DNA of 64,000 nucleotides from Chrysogorgia sp. JL179-B06 (Eukaryota > Cnidaria > Anthozoa > Scleralcyonacea > Chrysogorgiidae), in the NCBI GenBank assembly GCA_035772405.1, contig JAYKKM010000048.1:248001-312000 (forward strand), read 5' to 3'. Of this stretch, positions 61,301 through 64,000 are shown one piece after another (the stretch's first letter is position 1; each line of letters opens with the position of its first letter). The notes under the pieces were generated by a model, which saw nothing but the letters and a program-made list of their open reading frames with translations, was not told the DNA's origin and ran no database searches. A program made the translations under genes and the position numbers.

Positions 61301-64000
61301 AGTGATTTCATTACATAATCTCAAGGATATATAAGCGTTTTCAATAAGTTATTATGCAGTGTGATGTCATAAGTATGATCATTTACATATTAAACAAATC
61401 TTAATATCTCAAGAGTGAAGTGAGATATGAAAAAGTTGTAAATGGTTAGTCTTTATAGTTTCAAGAGTTCTTTCAAATAAAAGAGTAATTTTACAACTGA
61501 ATTTTTCATTGCATAGCCACTTTAAGGATTATCTATATTAGCTTTAGAATATATTTATTTGATTAGAACGATTTTCGGCATATAAATAGATTGTATAGAA
61601 TTGTGCGACAAATTAGATCAATAAGAATCAATCAATAATCAATAAATCAATCAAACCAATCAATCAAGGCAAGCAATCCATACATCATCAATAAATAATT
61701 ATCTTTATAAATTAATATCCAATCAATCAATTATATCGATCGTACAACCAAACACACAAAACTTTAGATTTATTATCATAAATTATAATTTATCTATAAA
61801 TCTTTATAAAATATAACACTATTGTCTTTCTCTCTATCTCCGTGGAAACATATTCACATCATCGTTAGCCAATCACCGTGTAGAATATCACGTGACCGAC
61901 ATCAATGCATATTACCTTTCTTTGACTCCTTTGCTTTCTCATGACTCTTTCCCAATCTCCCAGAGTTAGTATCTTCTGCTCGTTTGGTTTGACAAATGTC
62001 AATGGCGACAGCAAGTACAGTCAGCCATTTATCAAAGTCGTTTGGCGCGCGATACAAATAGGACTGGACGACCCCATTGTTGATACGAAACTCGAAACTG
62101 TTCGAATTCACGTGGTGTAAATCAATTAACTTGACATCCTTCAGTGGAATAACGGTCGTTGGAGACTTTGTGTTCTTATCATCATAAGCATAAAATTGTT
62201 TGTTTTGAACAACACACCACTTCCTCACTTCACTTCGATAAAGTTCATTCAGACGAACCTCCGTGAGGTAACCACTGAACTTCCCTTCCGAGTCATACAG
62301 GCAACCCATGGATTTACGGTTCTCTATTCTGTCGCGCGAGGTTTCCACGAGGGAGTGCGTTTTCGTAAGTTGTTCCGTGCAGGTATCGCTCATAGCGCGT
62401 CGGTTTGATTTGCGCGTGCGTCGGATGACCTTCGGCCAGGTATCGTGACCCTGCGGTGTGCCATCGTTGACGAGTTCACCCTTGGAGGATTTTCTCGCCA
62501 AAGAGAAGATTCGTTTTACTTCTTTACGAAGGGAAAGTTCACTCTTCGAGTGGTTCAAAGGATTGCTTCCTTTCATAGAATTCTTCTTCACTAATTGAAT
62601 ATTCGAATCACTTACTGATGAGCCTAGATTATTCCTGGAAAGCTTATCGTGGACGGTCTTGATACGGCCCACCAGTTCGCGGAAGTCCTTCACATTCGAC
62701 GCCTGAATCACAAGAGACTCGTCATCCTCCTCTTTCGTCTCTAGAGGTTCCAGTGTAAAGGCGAAGGGAAAATCACGAGGATTCTCGATATCTTTCAATC
62801 GGAAAGCGCTCGGCCGAAGCTTGGTAACCGCTTCGCGTGACGTTTCCCTCTCGAAAATCTCGATGTCGTCATCGCTGATGACGCACCACCGACGAATGAT
62901 TGTTTTATTGCCAGATGAGTTGCGAACTTCGTAGACATAACAGCTATAACTGCTCCCATCATGCTTTAGTTCACCTTTCATCATCTCGTCGTTCAAACTT
63001 CGTAAAACATCGAGATGCGTCGCCTCTTCTTCGACTACACTCTTTCTTAAAGTGCTGCGTCTCCTGGCTGGCGATGGAGAACTACATTTCTCAGAATTTC
63101 TAGAACCATTCACCCGAGGTGACCTATCACAGCTCTTCGTTTCCTGTAAGGCAACGCTTTTAATAGCTAGTTTCCAGGCTTCAAAGCATTCCCCGGTATC
63201 GCAACCAAACTCCACCACGGTGTCGCCATCGTTCTTCAACGTGAACGAAAGCGGTCGGCTACTGTCGGGACTCTCTCGGTACTTGTCGTAAAGTAAGTTG
63301 AAAACTTTATTCGAGTTTTCTGTCTTCTCGTTCTGGTAAATACTGAATAGGCTTCCCTTCAGTTCACAGTACTGTAAGACAGGCGAGCTCATCCCGCGAG
63401 TTACGCGCAGGTACCCACGATGTTTCACCTTCTGCATGAGCGACGATCGATACGAGAATGATTCCCTAGAAGTCACGTCATCACTATCAAGACTACTCGA
63501 GCTGTTCATGTTGTACGACTTCCGGTGAATAACTTCCTTAACTAAAGTCGGAGTACAACTCACATTCACCTGGTCACTACAATCACAACTTCCGTTAACA
63601 TCATCCACTGACGTCACTTCCACTTTAAGGATACTACTTCCGGTTCCCTGTGACGTCACTTCCGGACCATCAACGTCGTCTGCACTTTTCGACAGTTTCT
63701 GCTCTTTTGCCACTCCGTTGATAGCTACTCCATTGCATGTCCGCAACTTTTGTGAGGAGTTCCCCGGTGTCCCCACTTCCCGCCGAAGATCCATCCCTGA
63801 CCCGAAATGATCCGTGTGACAGGCAATGGATAGGTTAATAACATTTATCCAATTCTTAAGCTCTTGATGAGTGTTTGTTTGAAACAAGATCGACTGACCT
63901 GTCCCGTACTCCAACATGAAACAAAAACGCGACTTCTCCACGTTGCTGAAATTCTTCAAAAACGCTTCTACCAGGGAAATTCTCAGAAACGGCGCTGCAC
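37516..64000 (-). CDS. Multi-PH-domain protein with F5/8C half-domain and coiled coil (5' end off right edge)
   Basis: Exons in transcript order: 61916-64000 (partial), 54377-54421, 49479-49753, 47581-48417, 45746-45969, 44579-44994, 43493-43930, 42170-42349, 41047-41192, 39044-39259, 37516-38029. Together they would encode about 1,790 residues or more. The order is four PH domains, an Asp/Ser-rich linker, PH5, an acidic linker with an Asp tract, PH6, a Tyr-rich and proline-containing linker, a partial F5/8C (discoidin) domain, a Lys/Ser-rich linker and a coiled coil. PH domains usually bind phosphoinositides or proteins at membranes, so a cytoplasmic membrane or cytoskeleton scaffold is an inference. 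PH6 and the coiled coil vaguely recall AFAP1-type adaptors, but I do not recognise the family. Phases agree at all junctions except 41047-41192 to 39044-39259, where an exon seems missing. The coiled-coil exon carries a one-base deletion relative to copy 1. The 3' end was not found. Confidence 0.8.
39044..39259 (-). CDS. Lys/Ser-rich linker exon (copy 2)
   Basis: 216-nt exon needing a phase 1 donor upstream. It encodes GSEETNVKSKATKKTKSNSP, a Ser/Pro stretch (SAPSTPNTPVSALEKTKK) and a tail ending SPRLGNAK. It is probably disordered, with no domain recognised. It ends in phase 1 (donor GTAATG). Copy 1 equivalent: 5761-5976. Confidence 0.7.
39423..39629 (-). mobile_element. tRNA-derived SINE (copy 2)
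   Basis: Duplicate of the SINE at 6140-6346. Confidence 0.62.
40741..40815 (+). tRNA. tRNA-like gene or tRNA pseudogene (copy 2)
   Basis: Identical to 7457-7531, with the same malformed anticodon arm and downstream T run. Confidence 0.5.
41047..42349 (-). CDS. F5/8C (discoidin-like) half-domain, two exons (copy 2)
   Basis: Exons 42170-42349 and 41047-41192 join in phase inside a Gly codon. Together they encode FTASSSLQDSPPSQ, TGAWRPESNDKNQFLEIDLG, EVISVTAIGIQGRPDYEKNG and EYVKTYTVLHSHTRDMW. This is the order of the N-terminal two thirds of an F5/8C domain (TASS, GAWRP, LEIDLG, TAIGIQGR, YTVLHS). The C-terminal third expected in the family was not found before the next recognised exon, and the phase there does not match, so an exon is missed or lost. 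The first acceptor at 9065/42349 was chosen because only it gives the right phase. Copy 1 equivalents: 8886-9065 and 7763-7908. Confidence 0.78.
43493..43930 (-). CDS. Tyrosine-motif and proline-containing linker exon (copy 2)
   Basis: 438-nt exon, starting in phase 1 and ending in phase 1 (donor GTGATA inside a Gly codon). It encodes GYEAIPSDDYIIADDGGYVS, with three Tyr in acidic surroundings that resemble phosphotyrosine or endocytic motifs. A Lys-rich stretch and KKRRPAPLPKT, a candidate SH3 ligand, follow. The functional reading is inference. Copy 1 equivalent: 10209-10646. Confidence 0.75.
44052..45714. repeat. SINE-derived 101-bp tandem arrays flanking the PH6 exon (copy 2)
   Basis: Same arrays as 10768-12430 with the same unit number and order. 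Confidence 0.85.
44579..44994 (-). CDS. PH domain 6 exon (copy 2)
   Basis: 416-nt exon encoding RWFKKTFLGDDGQDVAVIGD, then the PH core (KLWCLVRNRQLYCYR, IPLDSCHAVPAG, TFVANSQREMARWMEIVKNK) and an acidic tail. The canonical Trp of the last helix is present. Both flanking introns contain arrays of a 101-bp SINE-derived repeat. Copy 1 equivalent: 11295-11710. Confidence 0.88.
45746..45969 (-). CDS. Asp-tract linker exon (copy 2)
   Basis: 224-nt exon (phase 0 start, phase 2 end). It encodes MSGSSEAVTNIVSHN, a run of Asp/Asn with 13 consecutive Asp (GAT/GAC triplets), a Ser-rich stretch and a basic TRTRKRKSTKRR segment. The junction to the PH6 exon restores an Arg codon. The triplet tract is a candidate for length variation. 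Copy 1 equivalent: 12462-12685. Confidence 0.75.
47581..48417 (-). CDS. PH domain 5 exon (copy 2)
   Basis: 837-nt exon, phase 0 at both ends. It starts YDNLDNGEDENDLN and then has a short imperfect repeat of KPE(V/I) units (four within about 30 residues) and a basic RRRRKRD patch. A PH domain follows, from about DHSGILQEKHSGKEWWCVLQ to LRAWIRALCRA with the canonical C-terminal Trp. A highly charged Lys/Glu linker completes the exon. Copy 1 equivalent: 14297-15133, identical as far as I can see. Confidence 0.85.
49479..49753 (-). CDS. Helical linker exon of multi-PH gene (copy 2)
   Basis: 275-nt exon, starting in phase 1 and ending in phase 0 (donor GTGAGT). It encodes EISELLSKMKTSLVDVLADE, then a predicted-helical stretch and a Ser-rich tail ending TQNLDVV. 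No known domain was recognised. The intron that follows is about 1.06 kb and is almost entirely an ATG/GTG trinucleotide repeat. Copy 1 equivalent: 16195-16469. Confidence 0.8.
54377..54421 (-). CDS. 45-nt exon between PH4 and PH5 exons (copy 2)
   Basis: The exon encodes AVFKMKLDKGLESNS and is preceded by a pyrimidine-rich tract ending in 'gacag' and followed by GTAAAC. It is phase 1 at both ends, so it fits the upstream exon (ending at 61916) and the next exon (starting at 49753). Its internal ATG (54410) could alternatively start a short isoform beginning just upstream of PH5; the stretch before it is also open for about 75 nt. The copy 1 equivalent is 21095-21139, only about 330 bp from the duplication breakpoint. 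Confidence 0.6.
56490..56590 (-). mobile_element. tRNA-like SINE head
   Basis: On the minus strand an A box (TAGCTCAGTGGTTAGAGC) and a B box (GAGTTCGATTCCC), flanked by the inverted pair 'gtatatgaaaatttgactg' and 'cagtcaaacatcatatac'. Confidence 0.55.
57030..57560. repeat. Minisatellite of 'ctatagatgctatagaac' units
   Basis: About 25 imperfect units of 15-18 bp. Near 57500 the unit appears inverted ('gcatctataggttctata'), and flanks 'acacccatatttgaggacat' (57578) and 'atgtcctcaaatatgggtgtgt' (56985) make the whole an inverted repeat. Confidence 0.8.
58611..59020. repeat. Cluster of short dyads around 'GTTCAACA/TGTTGAAC'
   Basis: About 400 bp packed with 'aacatgtt', 'tgttcaaca', 'tgttgaac' and 'cctgttca' in both orientations, without a fixed period. 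No coding sense. It lies in the large intron of the multi-PH gene. Confidence 0.7.
59680..59945. repeat. Foldback fragments, including the 'CAACCTCGTACCCAGGGTC' element
   Basis: 59680-59830 is an inverted relative of 16608-16965. 59878-59945 is a foldback with arms 'caacctcgtacccagggtct' and 'agaccctgggtacgaggttg'; a relative is at 17374-17433. It explains the 'NLVPRVF' reading frame nearby. Confidence 0.7.
61018..61525. mobile_element. 508-bp foldback element, about 190-bp arms
   Basis: Ends are TTAAAGTGGC and GCCACTTTAA; arms include 'gagatattaagatttgttta' and its inverse. It matches 13571-14057 in termini and design. Fragments of the same family are at 59040-59280. Confidence 0.78.
61916..64000 (-). 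CDS. 5'-most visible exon of multi-PH gene: PH domains 1-4
   Basis: This is a 2.1-kb open exon with a GTAATA donor at 61915 (phase 1). It is open to the right edge, so its start lies beyond the window. Counting from the edge, residues 1 to about 65 are the C-terminal part of PH1 (ending LKNWINVIN). PH2 spans about 195-285 (GYLRV to FEAWKLAIK), PH3 about 350-450 (IIRRWCVIS to FRELVGRIK) and PH4 about 570-670 (FSGYLTEVR, KWCVVQNKQFYAY, FDKWLTVLA). The near-invariant Trp of the last PH helix is present in PH1, PH2 and PH4 but is Leu in PH3. Linkers are rich in Ser and charged residues. This exon exists only once in the window. Confidence 0.88.

Larger units (their letters stand above)
54748..61915. 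other. Intron-sized stretch without recognised exons
   Basis: This single-copy stretch separates the 5' exon of the multi-PH gene from copy 2. I see only repeats: an inverted pair around 'gcctgcgtcgcagaccccgtgttgtgtatt' (55285-55405), a 'ttttcgagtttttacgt' foldback (55920-55990), and the minisatellite, dyad cluster and foldbacks listed separately. No exon could be supported. Confidence 0.6.

Overview
The window is animal nuclear DNA: AT-rich, with short phase-consistent exons bounded by GT/AG, many foldback (MITE-like) elements, tRNA-derived SINEs and microsatellites. Several repeats, such as the 'CAACCTCGTACCCAGGGTC' foldback, the 'GACGTTTCGAGCGGAGCCC' element and the 'GGCTTCGCCTCGG' foldback, are types I associate with cnidarians. 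An anthozoan (coral or sea anemone) is my best guess, but this is inference.

Layout: the window is dominated by a direct duplication. Bases 1-21465 recur almost identically at 33260-54747 (offset about 33.28 kb). Between them lie a 7.6-kb Kolobok-like DNA transposon (21466-29084, TTAA target-site duplications, 18-bp terminal inverted repeats) and a 4.2-kb single-copy stretch (29085-33259). The right edge of copy 1 is exactly the left end of the transposon. The copy 1 counterpart of 29085-33259, if it exists, lies off the left edge of the window.

Host genes, all on the minus strand: (1) a large multi-PH-domain gene whose 5' exon runs off the right edge (61916-64000) and whose further exons lie in copy 2 down to 37516. 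It encodes at least six PH domains, an Asp-rich segment, half of an F5/8C (discoidin-like) domain and a coiled-coil segment. Copy 1 repeats all of these exons except the 5' one (4232-21139). (2) A homolog of the conserved eukaryotic protein UPF0415/C7orf25, complete over 11 exons at 29703-35844. Copy 1 has only its first two exons in view (856-2588), the rest being off the left edge.

Transposon genes: a five-exon, 794-residue transposase on the minus strand, with an N-terminal MBD-like domain, a Mutator/Kolobok-type catalytic region and a C-terminal zinc-knuckle-like motif; and, convergent on the plus strand, a five-exon gene for an unrecognised 126-residue protein.

The main points of interest are the coincidence of the duplication breakpoint with the transposon end, the patchy divergence of the two copies, a one-base frameshift in a coiled-coil exon of copy 2, the domain architecture of the PH gene, and an apparently intact transposon. 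An assembly artefact (two haplotypes joined through the transposon) explains the duplication as well as a real event does, and must be excluded first. Exon boundaries were derived by hand from splice sites and reading-frame phase; no searches were run.
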